Origin: an uncultured Bacteroides sp.
Lineage (GTDB): Bacteria; Bacteroidota; Bacteroidia; Bacteroidales; Bacteroidaceae
Assembly: GCF_900547205.1 (NCBI RefSeq)
Contig: NZ_URFY01000014.1
Coordinates: forward strand, 21,944 to 85,943
DNA length: 64,000 nt
Direction of reading: 5' to 3'
A model generated the notes under the pieces. That model was not told the DNA's origin. It did no database searches and saw only the letters and a list, made by a program, of their open reading frames with translations. Both the position numbers and the translations under genes were made by a program. Every line of letters starts with the position of its first letter. Within the stretch, counting starts at the first letter, position 1. Shown here piece by piece: positions 27,812-36,900 of this stretch.

Positions 27812-28089
27812 CCCATACTCACCTAGAGCAGTTGGATATACCACAGAGCGAAACACTATTTGATTTTTGGTATTTTTTATTTCAACAGTTAAGGGAGCGA
27901 AATTTTCTCGGAAATCTAAATAAAGGCATTTGTCTTCGTTATCAACATAGACTTTTAGACTCGAAGAATCAGTAGAAGTTTTTCTTTAAATCCATTCTCC
28001 TTTAGCCTTAATGCAGTGCTTTACTTCTGGTATAGCCACAATTTCTGGTATCATCATTATTACCAACAAAACAAAACCGGTTTTTTCAT
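27761..28089 (-). pseudogene. Decayed DUF3244-like small secreted protein gene
   Basis: Reading minus-strand codons gives ...KTGFVLLVIMMIPEIVA... (a signal peptide), then IPEVKHCIKAKGEWI, an in-frame TAA, and RKTSTDSSSLKVYVDNEDKC followed by LYLDFRENFAPLTVEIKNT, KNQIVFRSVVYPTALGEY and a stop. The pattern 'short signal, GEW, Leu-x-Val-x-Phe strands, LT(V/I)xI.(N/D).....V.(F/Y)' fits the Bacteroides DUF3244 family. Two lesions are visible. The run of six A after the ATG at 28089 puts MKK out of frame with the signal peptide; seven A would give MKKTGFVLL. There is also the TAA after GEWI. The remainder of the 27676-28272 gap shows nothing else. Confidence 0.6.
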
Positions 28090-28272
28090 TTCACTATATA
28101 TTTTCAGCAAATATAGTGAATATGAACTTTGATTTTGGTAGACAGTTTTCTTCAGCATAGACAATGATTCATTGATTATCAAGGTTCTACACATTAAAGA
28201 TAGACATAGCGTATACTTACCGAATCTGGAAGTTCTTGAATCTAAATTGAACATACATAAACAACAATCTTA

Positions 28273-29271
28273 TCAAATAATCTTTTCTATCTCACCCAGT
28301 TCCTCCGCCATGAACTCCAAATGCTCCAACGCCTGCAAATTATCAGCCAACTGCTTTACTGAGCTTGCACCTACTATGACAGACGTAACCCTCTCATCTT
28401 TAAGCACCCAAGCTAAAGCCATCTCCGCCAAAGTCTGACCACGGTGATGAGCGATTTCGTTTAAGCGGCGGGCAGCTTCCACTTTCTCCGATGTCACTTG
28501 CGAGCGCTGTAGAAAACCGGAAGAACGTGCAGCACGCGAATCTTTAGGGATACCATGCAGATACTTATCCGTCAGCAGTCCTTGCGCCAAAGGAGAAAAG
28601 GCGATGAAGCCCGAGCCGGATTCGGCAGCCAAAGGTAAGGTTTCAGTCTCAATGGCACGGTCGAACATACTATATCGATATTGACTGATAAGACATGGAA
28701 CTCCCTCCTTTGCCATCATTTCGTAAACAATGCGCGCTTGCTGAGGAGGATATTTGGAAATACCAACATACAGAGCCTTACCCTGCTTCACAATATCAAT
28801 GAGTGTCCGGACGGTTTCTTCCACTGGAGTAACTCCATCATAACGATGACTATAAAAGATATCAAAATACTCTAGTCCCGTACGGCGCAAACTCTGGTTG
28901 ATGCTAGCCATCAGATTCTTGCGAGAGCTATTGCTACCATAAGGACCCGCCCACATTTCATGCCCGGCTTTAGAGGAAATAATCATTTCGTCCCGATAAC
29001 CTGAGAAGTTTTTTTTCAGAATCTGTCCAAAGTTCGTTTCCGCACTTCCGGGAGTAGGACCGTAGTTATTTGCCAAGTCAAAGTGGGTGATGCCATGATC
29101 GAAAGCATATTTAATCATGTCGGTAGCTACGCCGAAATCGTCTACACTACCAAAGTTGTGCCACAATCCCAGAGAGATAAGTGGTAGTTGCAGGCCACTC
29201 TTGCCGCAATATCTATAAGGCATCCGTTCGTAGCGCCCGGCTGCAGGTTGATAATTTGATGAATTATCCAT
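28273..29271 (-). CDS. Aldo/keto reductase, YghZ/L-glyceraldehyde-3-phosphate reductase type
   Basis: A 332-residue cytoplasmic NADPH-dependent oxidoreductase with a TIM barrel. Catalytic tetrad: Asp and Tyr in THFDLANNYGP, Lys in IISSKAGHEMW and His in IFYSHRYD. The N-terminal Y-R-CGKSGL-LP-ISLGLWHNFG and the insert MWAGPYGSNSSRKNL are typical of the AKR14-like (YghZ/Kv-beta-related) branch; ERVTSVIVGASSVKQL near the end binds the cofactor phosphate. It reduces small aldehydes such as glyceraldehyde-3-phosphate or methylglyoxal. Ordinary full length. It stands alone, with a TACTTTTG -7 element upstream. Confidence 0.93.
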   Translation of the reverse strand: MDNSSNYQPAAGRYERMPYRYCGKSGLQLPLISLGLWHNFGSVDDFGVATDMIKYAFDHGITHFDLANNYGPTPGSAETNFGQILKKNFSGYRDEMIISSKAGHEMWAGPYGSNSSRKNLMASINQSLRRTGLEYFDIFYSHRYDGVTPVEETVRTLIDIVKQGKALYVGISKYPPQQARIVYEMMAKEGVPCLISQYRYSMFDRAIETETLPLAAESGSGFIAFSPLAQGLLTDKYLHGIPKDSRAARSSGFLQRSQVTSEKVEAARRLNEIAHHRGQTLAEMALAWVLKDERVTSVIVGASSVKQLADNLQALEHLEFMAEELGEIEKII

Positions 29272-29326
29272 AATAAGACAGAAGATTATTGAAATTATTA
29301 TTAAGTCTATACATTATACAGTTTTG

Positions 29327-29334
29327 CAAAAGTA
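29327..29334 (-). promoter_or_regulatory. Putative -7 element of the aldo/keto reductase gene
   Basis: TACTTTTG on the minus strand, a match to TAnnTTTG, about 55 bases before the reductase ATG. No good -33 partner is seen. Confidence 0.45.
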
Positions 29335-29382
29335 GTCAAATTATCCGGCACGCAGCGTACCGGAATCTTTTAAACTATCATA

Positions 29383-29625
29383 TCAACGTATGGGAATCGA
29401 GGGACGAGGTGGTACAATGGTTGGTCCTCCGCAATCACCCCGCTTATCAAAGACGACATTACGTAGCACTTCGTAAAGTATCCATTCGCTTGATTTGAAT
29501 AGTATCGAGAATGATATGTGTATGAACTTCCTGCGCCGAAAGGAACTGAGAAATGAAAGCAACAAACAAAACACTCCCAAACAAACCGGATGCCACGATA
29601 TGCCAACTATTTGTTTCTTATGCAT
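29383..29625 (-). CDS. Candidate small membrane protein gene of unknown function
   Basis: An 80-residue open frame starting MHKKQIVGISWHPVCLGVFC, with one hydrophobic helix (about 9-26), then a basic patch (FRRRK) and a Pro-rich tail ending GDCGGPTIVPPRPSIPIR. No family is recognised. Support for expression is unusual for this genome: a strong Shine-Dalgarno run AAAGGAGGG lies just before the ATG, and a Bacteroides promoter with both elements (29659-29689) lies 34 bases upstream. A longer in-frame start at 29661 would fall inside the promoter, so the shorter one is chosen. It could instead be a small RNA whose frame is accidental. The rest of this 435-base gap holds only the flanking promoters. 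Confidence 0.45.
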   Translation of the reverse strand: MHKKQIVGISWHPVCLGVFCLLLSFLSSFRRRKFIHISFSILFKSSEWILYEVLRNVVFDKRGDCGGPTIVPPRPSIPIR

Positions 29626-29658
29626 ATACCCTCCTTTTATTTTATGAACCTTAATGTA

Positions 29659-29689
29659 CAAAAATAACGAAAGGAAAACAAATAGACAA
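29659..29689 (-). promoter_or_regulatory. Bacteroides-type promoter (-33 and -7) of the small gene
   Basis: Minus strand: TTG at 29687-29689, a 20-base spacer, then TATTTTTG at 29659-29666. Both elements and the spacing agree with the Bacteroides primary-sigma consensus. Transcription should begin near 29652. Confidence 0.6.
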
Positions 29690-29706
29690 GTAATCTTACC
29701 GATTTA

Positions 29707-31200
29707 TCAGAACTGGAAATAAATAAACGGCTGAATCTCCGTACTCTTCATCTGTATGACTACATAAATAAGAGCTACCACCATCAAAGCCTTCCCTAGG
29801 AACGGCAAGCGTATCACTCCCCTGCAAACAGCATTTTCCCAACTATCGGGAGCAAAATGAAGCAGAAAACCGAGAATCATAAGCGCAAACACACGCCAAT
29901 ATCCCTCTATCAACTGCGGAAAGAGTTGCGGACGGAAAGTTGTGAATATCTGCTTCAACATATCCATCGAGTTCTGGAAATCGGCATTACGGAAGAATAT
30001 CCAACAGAAACAAACAAAGTGGAAAGTGATGATAACCCCGAATACACGTCGCCAGCCATGACTTTCCTCTCCCTTCTTACGCCCGGTGACGGACATCCAC
30101 ATTTTATGCAATGCCAAAGCAACCCCATGAAAAGTTCCCCATAGAACGAAGTTCCAGGATGCGCCATGCCACAGACCTCCCAAGAACATGGTTATGATGA
30201 GATTCAGATATTGCCGAAACTTCCCTTTCCGATTTCCTCCCAAAGATATGTATAAGTAATCTTTCAGCCAACTGGATAAAGAGATGTGCCAACGACGCCA
30301 AAACTCGGTGATAGATGCAGACTTATAAGGAGAATTAAAATTCAGATTGAAATGAAAGCCCAACAGCAGAGCAATGCCGATAGCCATATCACTATAACCG
30401 GAGAAGTCGCAATAAATCTGCAAAGCATAGCCATATACTCCCATCAGGTTCTCCACTCCGGAGTAAAGGGTGGGATTATCGAAAATACGCTCCACAAAGT
30501 TGACGCTTATATAGTCGGAAATTATTGCTTTCTTAAACAGACCGGAAACAATCAGGAAAACTCCACGACCAAACATCTCTTGCGATACAAACAGCGGCTT
30601 ACGAATTTGTGGGATAAAGTCGCGTGCACGAACGATAGGTCCTGCAACGAGTTGCGGGAAGAAAGAGACGTAAAAGGCATAGTCAAGCAAGTTCGTGAGT
30701 GGTTTTATTTCTTTGCGGTAGACGTCGATGGTATAGCTCAACGACTGGAAAGTAAAGAAAGAGATGCCGACTGGCAGGAATATGTCAAGAGCTGTAAACT
30801 CCCCTCCCATTAGGGAAGCAATGACACCCCCCAGAAAATTGGTGTATTTGAAATAGACAAGAAGCCCGAGATTGACCGATAGACTCAGAGTCACTAACCC
30901 TTTACGCTTCCACTGTCCTTTTGTCCGCCCCATAAGCTGTGCTAACAGAAAGTCGGTAACAGTGACTATGGCAAGCAGGAAAAAGTACGTTCCGCTACTT
31001 TTATAATAGAAATAATAGGAAAACAAGGTAACAAACAAAATGCGGGCGGTATGTTTATGCTGCAAAAGCACGTACACCACCATAAAAGCAGTAAACAACC
31101 AGAGGAAGATACCACTACTAAATATCATCGGTGCTTGCGGATCGTAAGTAAGCACCGCTTTTAGTTTATTGAAATCTATATCAACGGGAAACATAGTCAT
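29707..31200 (-). CDS. MBOAT-family O-acyltransferase (AlgI-like)
   Basis: A 497-residue polytopic membrane protein with about 10-12 helices. Family hallmarks: FLPVGISFFTFQSLSYTIDV, FFPQLVAGPIVRARDFIPQI, IYCDFSGYSDMAIGIALLLG, FWRRWHISLSSWLKDYLYI and MFLGGLWHGASWNFVLWG; the His of LWHG (about residue 345) is the presumed catalytic residue. AlgI-type MBOATs move acetyl groups across the inner membrane for O-acetylation of exported polysaccharide. It is the last gene of a three-gene operon; its start overlaps the end of the second SGNH gene by 14-20 bases depending on which of two close ATGs is used. The acceptor glycan is not identifiable here; capsule or LPS are possibilities. Confidence 0.95.
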   Translation of the reverse strand: MTMFPVDIDFNKLKAVLTYDPQAPMIFSSGIFLWLFTAFMVVYVLLQHKHTARILFVTLFSYYFYYKSSGTYFFLLAIVTVTDFLLAQLMGRTKGQWKRKGLVTLSLSVNLGLLVYFKYTNFLGGVIASLMGGEFTALDIFLPVGISFFTFQSLSYTIDVYRKEIKPLTNLLDYAFYVSFFPQLVAGPIVRARDFIPQIRKPLFVSQEMFGRGVFLIVSGLFKKAIISDYISVNFVERIFDNPTLYSGVENLMGVYGYALQIYCDFSGYSDMAIGIALLLGFHFNLNFNSPYKSASITEFWRRWHISLSSWLKDYLYISLGGNRKGKFRQYLNLIITMFLGGLWHGASWNFVLWGTFHGVALALHKMWMSVTGRKKGEESHGWRRVFGVIITFHFVCFCWIFFRNADFQNSMDMLKQIFTTFRPQLFPQLIEGYWRVFALMILGFLLHFAPDSWENAVCRGVIRLPFLGKALMVVALIYVVIQMKSTEIQPFIYFQF

Positions 31201-32107
31201 TATATGCTTTAATTAACGCTTGGTATAATAAAGTTCCTTGCAGGATGTAACCTTCGGGAAGGTAATGCACATGATCGGGACGCATCAACTTCGCTTCTGT
31301 CCAGTTGGTGCAGGCACGGCGCTTACCGCCTACTACCTCATACATATCCCATACCACCAGATTATGATTCCGGGCATAGTGATGGATTGTTTCTGTCGCT
31401 ATAGCCGTGCGCGGATTGATGGCATACGTGCGCCGCCGCTTTCTTTGCCGGAAACTTTCATACGATCCGGGAGGGGTAGTCAGAATAATTGGTACGTCAG
31501 GGAGACTGTCGCGCAAGAGCTTGACAAGCTCGTCCATCTGATTATAATGCAAATTCGTATTATAACGTCGGTTGTGGCTTTCGTTCGTTCCAAAAGAGAG
31601 AATCAAAAGCTCCGGTTTCAGCGCAGCAATGTCGGCAATACGTTCCGGATGGGTAAACGTGAGACAGGTAGCTCCGTTTACTCCCATATCTGTATAAGAA
31701 ACCGCACCGAAAGTCTCCGCCAAAAGAGCACCCGCAGTGCGGGGATAAATATGTCCGCGTACATGGCTGTCGCCAATATGGACAATGCGTACCGTATCTT
31801 CGGAGAATCCAGCACGCACTTGGCGAAGCCGTTCTAACAAGGGAGTGAGTGCAAAAACGTTGTCGACAATCTCATTCCGCCCAGTTCCACGAAAAGTTGC
31901 CGGAAAAGCGACTAGCACGGAGATTGTATCATTGGCCCAGTTCATCTCCCGTAGGGGTTTAATCATCTTCAAGGTCTTTCCTAACGGAGGACAGGCGGGG
32001 ATACGGTCTTGCGCCAGTGCTGTTTCGGGAAGTAAGAAAAAGATTCCCAGTATTCCCCAAAGGACGAAAATCAAGGCAACTGATACCCGATTCCTATTCT
32101 TTCTCAT
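31181..32107 (-). CDS. SGNH/GDSL hydrolase-like protein, acetylation partner
   Basis: A 308-residue protein with an N-terminal membrane anchor or signal (VSVALIFVLWGILGIFFLL). The SGNH fold is shown by block I IVHIGDSHVRG (catalytic Ser), block III LILSFGTNESHN (Asn) and block V MRPDHVHYLPEGY (Asp-x-x-His), so the catalytic triad is complete. In AlgI-type systems such periplasmic SGNH proteins pass the acetyl group to the glycan or remove it. Two starts are possible; MRKNRNRVSVALIF is preferred over one 11 codons earlier because it overlaps the previous gene by 14 bases instead of 47. Its end overlaps the MBOAT gene. Confidence 0.85.
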   Translation of the reverse strand: MRKNRNRVSVALIFVLWGILGIFFLLPETALAQDRIPACPPLGKTLKMIKPLREMNWANDTISVLVAFPATFRGTGRNEIVDNVFALTPLLERLRQVRAGFSEDTVRIVHIGDSHVRGHIYPRTAGALLAETFGAVSYTDMGVNGATCLTFTHPERIADIAALKPELLILSFGTNESHNRRYNTNLHYNQMDELVKLLRDSLPDVPIILTTPPGSYESFRQRKRRRTYAINPRTAIATETIHHYARNHNLVVWDMYEVVGGKRRACTNWTEAKLMRPDHVHYLPEGYILQGTLLYQALIKAYNDYVSR

Positions 32108-33485
32108 AAGCACGTCTCCTGTCGTATTGTTCTTTACCATAAATCAAAGTTTCATAAAGCAGTCCTGCCAGATGTTTACCACCACGGAAGTTGATATGCG
32201 TATAGTCATAGTTTGCCATTGATGGTTTAGCGTGCACCAAATCAGCCATACTTCCATCTCCTCCCATTGCTTCGAACATATTCCAAAAAGCAATGCCACT
32301 TTCGGCTGCAATATTTTGCTGATAGCGGATCAGATTCTTGACGCCCGGCATAGTATGGAGTTCGCCATTTTCAGTTTTGTAGTCACGGTCGCCGACGCTT
32401 AGCAACAGGATGCCTGCTTGCGGGAAACAGTCTTTCAAATGATTGATGGCTGTCAGCAGTCCTTTCTGATAGTTATCATAATTGCGGCCGCGTTGGGTAG
32501 CCACGTTCAGGCCATATTCAAGAATAATAAGGTCGTAGGGGCGCTGGCGGTTAAACTCTTTCAACATCTGTTGCGGAATGCCGCGCAGGGAAAGACCGGA
32601 ACTGCCGCGCAAAGAGAAATTATCCAGTATGATTCCTTTCTTTCCATCCATTGCCAGCCCGTAGAAGAGTGTAGAGTCCGCACGATCCACCGTCCAGCGG
32701 ATGGAGCCGATGCGTCCGTCTATCTCAATATCCTGCAAGCCGCCAGAAGGAGCTAAAGAATAATTTCGCTTTTCTCCCCTATTGATACTTGCCGAAAGAT
32801 GAACGGAATCTTTATTATAAAAGAAGATGGAAGTACGCTGGCAGGTATCGAGCAGAGAAGCATATTTGCTTTGTCCACGCAGTTCGACGTAAGCTCCGCT
32901 TCGCGGAACGAAATAATGTCCGGAGATGCCTTGTTTCTTTCTGTCGAAGTCAATAATATCCGTCACTGCATGGCTAGCCCAACCGCCAAAAGCGTGACGC
33001 ACCGTAGGACGAAAACCGCTCGTCATGGAAGTAATCGTTACGAAACCTACCCCACAACCGCCGAAGCGCTTTTGAAGCATTTCTCGTAAGTCTGCTGTGA
33101 ATATATCCGCTTCGATAAAGGAATCACCGAAAACGGCAATACGCACCATCGGGTCGTCAGAGTCGTCGGAAGAGATGCGGTCGAGCGCTTCATAGAAAGG
33201 AGTCATCCCGCGAAGGGTCGAATCGCAATAATCTTCGATGCAGGTCATGCCTGTGCGGCAAGTATCCACAAAGACAGGTTTCACGACGGGTAGCAAAGGA
33301 ATGCTGTCTGAATCGGCAACAGCAGGTTCGGGTTCAGGATAGCGGATATCGCTCAGCAGGTCAACACGTCTCATCTTATGCCCGTCGAACGTTATCGGCG
33401 GAAGCCAGTGCAGTCCGATCAGGGCGGCAAATACGACTAGTACAAGTGCCAGTGAATATATCAAGTGATTTTTTAAAATCTTCAT
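32094..33485 (-). CDS. SGNH/GDSL hydrolase-like protein with inserted beta domain
   Basis: A 463-residue protein with an N-terminal membrane anchor (YSLALVLVVFAALIGLHWL). Block I is IAVFGDSFIEADIF (about residue 118). A long insert (about 165-275) with features of a beta-sandwich, carbohydrate-binding-like module follows (YFVPRSGAYVELRG, TSIFFYNKDSVHLSASI). After it come LIILEYGLNVATQ and the C-terminal YDYTHINFRGGKHLAG with the Asp-x-x-His-like pair. This split SGNH layout resembles the larger of the two paired SGNH proteins found beside MBOAT genes. It is first in the operon with the second SGNH and MBOAT; all three overlap, so they are probably made in fixed ratio. Confidence 0.85.
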   Translation of the reverse strand: MKILKNHLIYSLALVLVVFAALIGLHWLPPITFDGHKMRRVDLLSDIRYPEPEPAVADSDSIPLLPVVKPVFVDTCRTGMTCIEDYCDSTLRGMTPFYEALDRISSDDSDDPMVRIAVFGDSFIEADIFTADLREMLQKRFGGCGVGFVTITSMTSGFRPTVRHAFGGWASHAVTDIIDFDRKKQGISGHYFVPRSGAYVELRGQSKYASLLDTCQRTSIFFYNKDSVHLSASINRGEKRNYSLAPSGGLQDIEIDGRIGSIRWTVDRADSTLFYGLAMDGKKGIILDNFSLRGSSGLSLRGIPQQMLKEFNRQRPYDLIILEYGLNVATQRGRNYDNYQKGLLTAINHLKDCFPQAGILLLSVGDRDYKTENGELHTMPGVKNLIRYQQNIAAESGIAFWNMFEAMGGDGSMADLVHAKPSMANYDYTHINFRGGKHLAGLLYETLIYGKEQYDRRRAYEKE

Positions 33486-33511
33486 AATGATTCTAATTTC
33501 TTAATCGACCG

Positions 33512-33519
33512 CAAAGATA
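33512..33519 (-). promoter_or_regulatory. Putative -7 element of the SGNH-SGNH-MBOAT operon
   Basis: TATCTTTG on the minus strand, a full match to TAnnTTTG, 26 bases before the first SGNH start. It lies immediately beyond the terminator of the upstream efflux operon. The -33 region is not clear. Confidence 0.5.
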
Positions 33520-33529
33520 GACAAAAGCC

Positions 33530-33575
33530 ATAAAAAGAAAGGAGAATCAACATTATTTATGTGATTCTCCTTTCC
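33530..33575 (-). terminator. Rho-independent terminator of the efflux operon
   Basis: A perfect 12-bp stem: AAAGGAGAATCA (33538-33549) with its complement at 33562-33573, 12-base loop. On the minus strand it is followed by a T-rich run (33532-33537). It lies 30 bases after the PII-like gene, the last gene of the operon. Confidence 0.85.
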
Positions 33576-33601
33576 GCTTATGTAGTTACCGGACCGATAA
33601 C

Positions 33602-33895
33602 TTATATCGTCCGCTCAATGTTCCACACAAATGCACGCAATCCCAATTGCTCCGTCTCCATATCCATCTTATGCAGCGTATCCAGCAACGGATCAACTTT
33701 TTCATCATCCACTACCGAAAGGATAGCGGAGCACATACTTGGCCAAGCATGACTGCCGAAATGCGGGTCGCCCGTCTTTGAGCCACGTCCCTGCACCTTT
33801 TCAAGATAAGTGAATCCGCGACAGCCCAAACGGTCGAGCAATGCCATGATTCGTTCGTAATAAGCCTGGTCGAATGTTATCAATACTGATTTCAT
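33602..33895 (-). CDS. PII-like small protein linked to an RND pump
   Basis: A 97-residue cytoplasmic protein with the ferredoxin-like PII/CutA layout: KSVLITFDQAYYERIMALL strand-helix, the loop GFTYLEKVQGRGSKTGDPHF (equivalent to the PII T-loop region), then SAILSVVDDEKVDPLLDTL and a closing strand LRAFVWNIE. True PII signatures for uridylylation are absent. It starts 12 bases after the RND gene, so it is in the efflux operon. PII-like proteins beside RND or metal pumps are known (for example the DUF3240 type), probably binding small molecules or metals to regulate transport. The role here is inferred from context. Confidence 0.7.
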   Translation of the reverse strand: MKSVLITFDQAYYERIMALLDRLGCRGFTYLEKVQGRGSKTGDPHFGSHAWPSMCSAILSVVDDEKVDPLLDTLHKMDMETEQLGLRAFVWNIERTI

Positions 33896-33907
33896 ATTTC
33901 TTTTCTG

Positions 33908-36900
33908 TTATTTCTTAATAATATCATCTTTATGTGCCTGGAAGTATACATCCAATTCGCGCTGACGACGCAGTTTGCGACGACGGTTCTTGATACCTGT
34001 TCCTGCGAACACGCAATACAACGTCGGAATCAGAATCAGCGTCAGGATGGTTGATACCGTCAGACCACCGATTACGGCAATTGCCATCGGGCTCCACATT
34101 TCAGAACCCTGACCGCCACCGATTGCCATCGGAATCATACCGAGAACGGTGGTAGCCGTTGTCATCAATACCGGACGGAGACGGCTCTTACCGGACGTCA
34201 CCACCGAGTTAATCACCGCCATGCCGCGCTCTCGACAGAGGGTGATATAGTCAATGAGCACGATACCGTTCTTCACCACAATACCAATCAACATGATACC
34301 TCCCAGCAAACTCATTACACTCAGCGTACTGCCAGTAAAGAACAGTGCCATCAAGACTCCACTAAATGCAAACGGCAGCGAGAACATGATAATGAACGGA
34401 TAAGTCAACGACTCGAACTGTGCCGCCATCACGATAAATACGAGAATGATAATCAGGATACCGAGCGTTCCCAAGTCGCGGAACGAATCCTGCTGGTCTT
34501 CGAACGAACCGGAAATCTGAATAGTTACCTCTCCCGGAAGTTCCATCTTATCAATCACCTTATTTCCCGCAGCCACTACGTTACCCAACGGTTCACCGGA
34601 GATAACAGCGGAAACGGTCACGATACGTTCACGGTCTTTACGCTCGATAGTAGGCGGTGCAAAGCGTTCCACTACCTTTCCGACGTCTTTCACACGTACC
34701 GATTGTCCTTGCGCATTATATATAAGGATGTTCTCAAGACTTTCCAGACTGGTACGATACTCGGGTGCATAACGCACTTTAATGTCATACTCGTCTCCAT
34801 CTTCACGATATTTGGAAGCTACTGCACCATTAACACGGTTGCGCAGATAGTTTCCGGCAGTCGAAAGATTCAGCCCGTGCATTGCCAGCTTCTCACGGTC
34901 GAAGTCTACCTGATATTCAGGTTGATAATCGCTACGGCTGATATTTACCTCGGTCACACCTTTTACGTCCAGCAACTCACGCTTCAGGCGGGCTGCCACG
35001 CTGTCGGTCACCGTCATGTCATATCCGTAAATCTCGAAGTCGGCACTTGCCTGTGCGGACATACCCGTGTTGCTACCTCCCAGAATAACCTGTGCTTTGC
35101 TGAACTCCGGATATTTTTTCAAATCCTCACGCATCTCGTCGCAGACTGCTTCCAAAGAGATGTCACGATCGCCCGGATCCACGAGACTGATATTGAACGA
35201 GATAATGTGCGAACCATTGTCCTGCATAGATGCAAAAGTATTATCCGAGTCGGCCTGACCCACAGTATAGTTGCACACCTTCATGATGTCCTTATACTTA
35301 GTCATCCACTGGTTGGTCAGCTTCTCCGATAGTTCCTGTGCAATCTCTTTTCGCGTACCGATTGGCAATTCAAGCTTCACCGCAATACGGGCATTATCCT
35401 GTGCGGGGAAGAACTCCGTACCGATGCCTTTTGCACACAACAAACTAACGACAAAGAAAGCGATACAACCGACAATCACAATCGGACGATGACGCACTGC
35501 CCAGTTCAGCATTCTTCCGTACCATGAATCGAGGCCGTCAAGCGCTTTTTCAATCGGAGTGAAGAAAAGCTTGAACATCTTCGACGGTTTCTTCTGCAAC
35601 CGGAGCAACTGCGAACAGAGCATCGGCGTGAGCGACAGTGCCGCTACCGTAGAGATAAACATGATGGCACACATCATCCAACCCAACTGTTTGAAGAGCA
35701 CACCGGACATACCGCTCACCATCGTCAACGGGAAGAACACGGCAATCATCGTCAACGTAGAAGCAATAACGGAAATAGCCACCTCATTCGTACCGTGCAC
35801 GGCTGCCTGTTTCGGGTCGGAACCGCGCTCGATATGCGTCGTAACGTTCTCAAGTACCACAATCGCATCATCCACCACCATACCGATAGCGATAGAAAGA
35901 GACGAAAGCGAGATAATATTAATCGTATTTCCACTGATGGCCAGATAAATGAACGAGGCAATCAACGAAAGCGGAATCGTAATACAGATAATCAGCGTAG
36001 CACGCCAACGTCCCAGGAAAAGGAACACAACTATAACAACGAACAGCAAGGCATACACCACGGTTTCCGTCAAACTGTCGATGGTGTTCAGGATGTTGTC
36101 GGATGTATCGACAATGACACCAATCTTCACGTCACTCGGCAGGTTCTTCTGAAGTCGCGGCAAAGCTTCCTGTACCTTCCGGGAAATTTCTACAGAGTTG
36201 GCACCCGACTGCTTCTGAACCACAATCATAGCTCCCTGCACACCATTATTATAGGTTTCCTGTGCACGTTCTTCTACCGTATCGACAATTCGTGCCACAT
36301 CTCTCAGAAAGACATTGGCTCCATTTTGCGTACCCACCACGACATCCGCCAACTGACGGGAATCGTCGAACTCACCTTCCACACGCAAGGCATACGTCTC
36401 GCTACCAATATCGAAGTTACCGCCCGGAATGTTCTTGTTCTCGGCTCCGATAATCGCACTGATTGTCTCAATCGACAGATTGTAAGCTTCCAGTTTGTTA
36501 GGGTCGCAATATACCTGAATCTCGCGCTGCGGCGCACCACTGATAGACACCGTTCCGACTCCCGGAATACGTGCCAACGGATTGACCACGCGGTCGTCCA
36601 GAATCTTATAAAGTGCCGACTGGCTTTCATTAGCCTGAACGGAAAGCAGCACGATAGGAATCATGTCCGTGCTGAACTTGAAGATGATGGGGTTCTCCAC
36701 ATCATCGGGAAGCTGTGAGCTTACCATGTCGAGCTTGTCGCGCACATCATTCGTCAGGACGTCTATATCATTACCAAACTCGAACTCCAACGTAATCAAC
36801 GACATATTCTCGGACGAACGGGAGGTAATATGTTTCAGGTTGCTCACCGCGTTCAACGTATTTTCCAACGGGCGAGTCACATTATTTTCTATATCCGAAG

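Noticed and set aside
28060..28254. 64-codon minus-strand frame ending SEMKKPVLFCW
   Set aside because: Its last codons are the shifted start of the decayed DUF3244-like gene; the upstream part resembles nothing.
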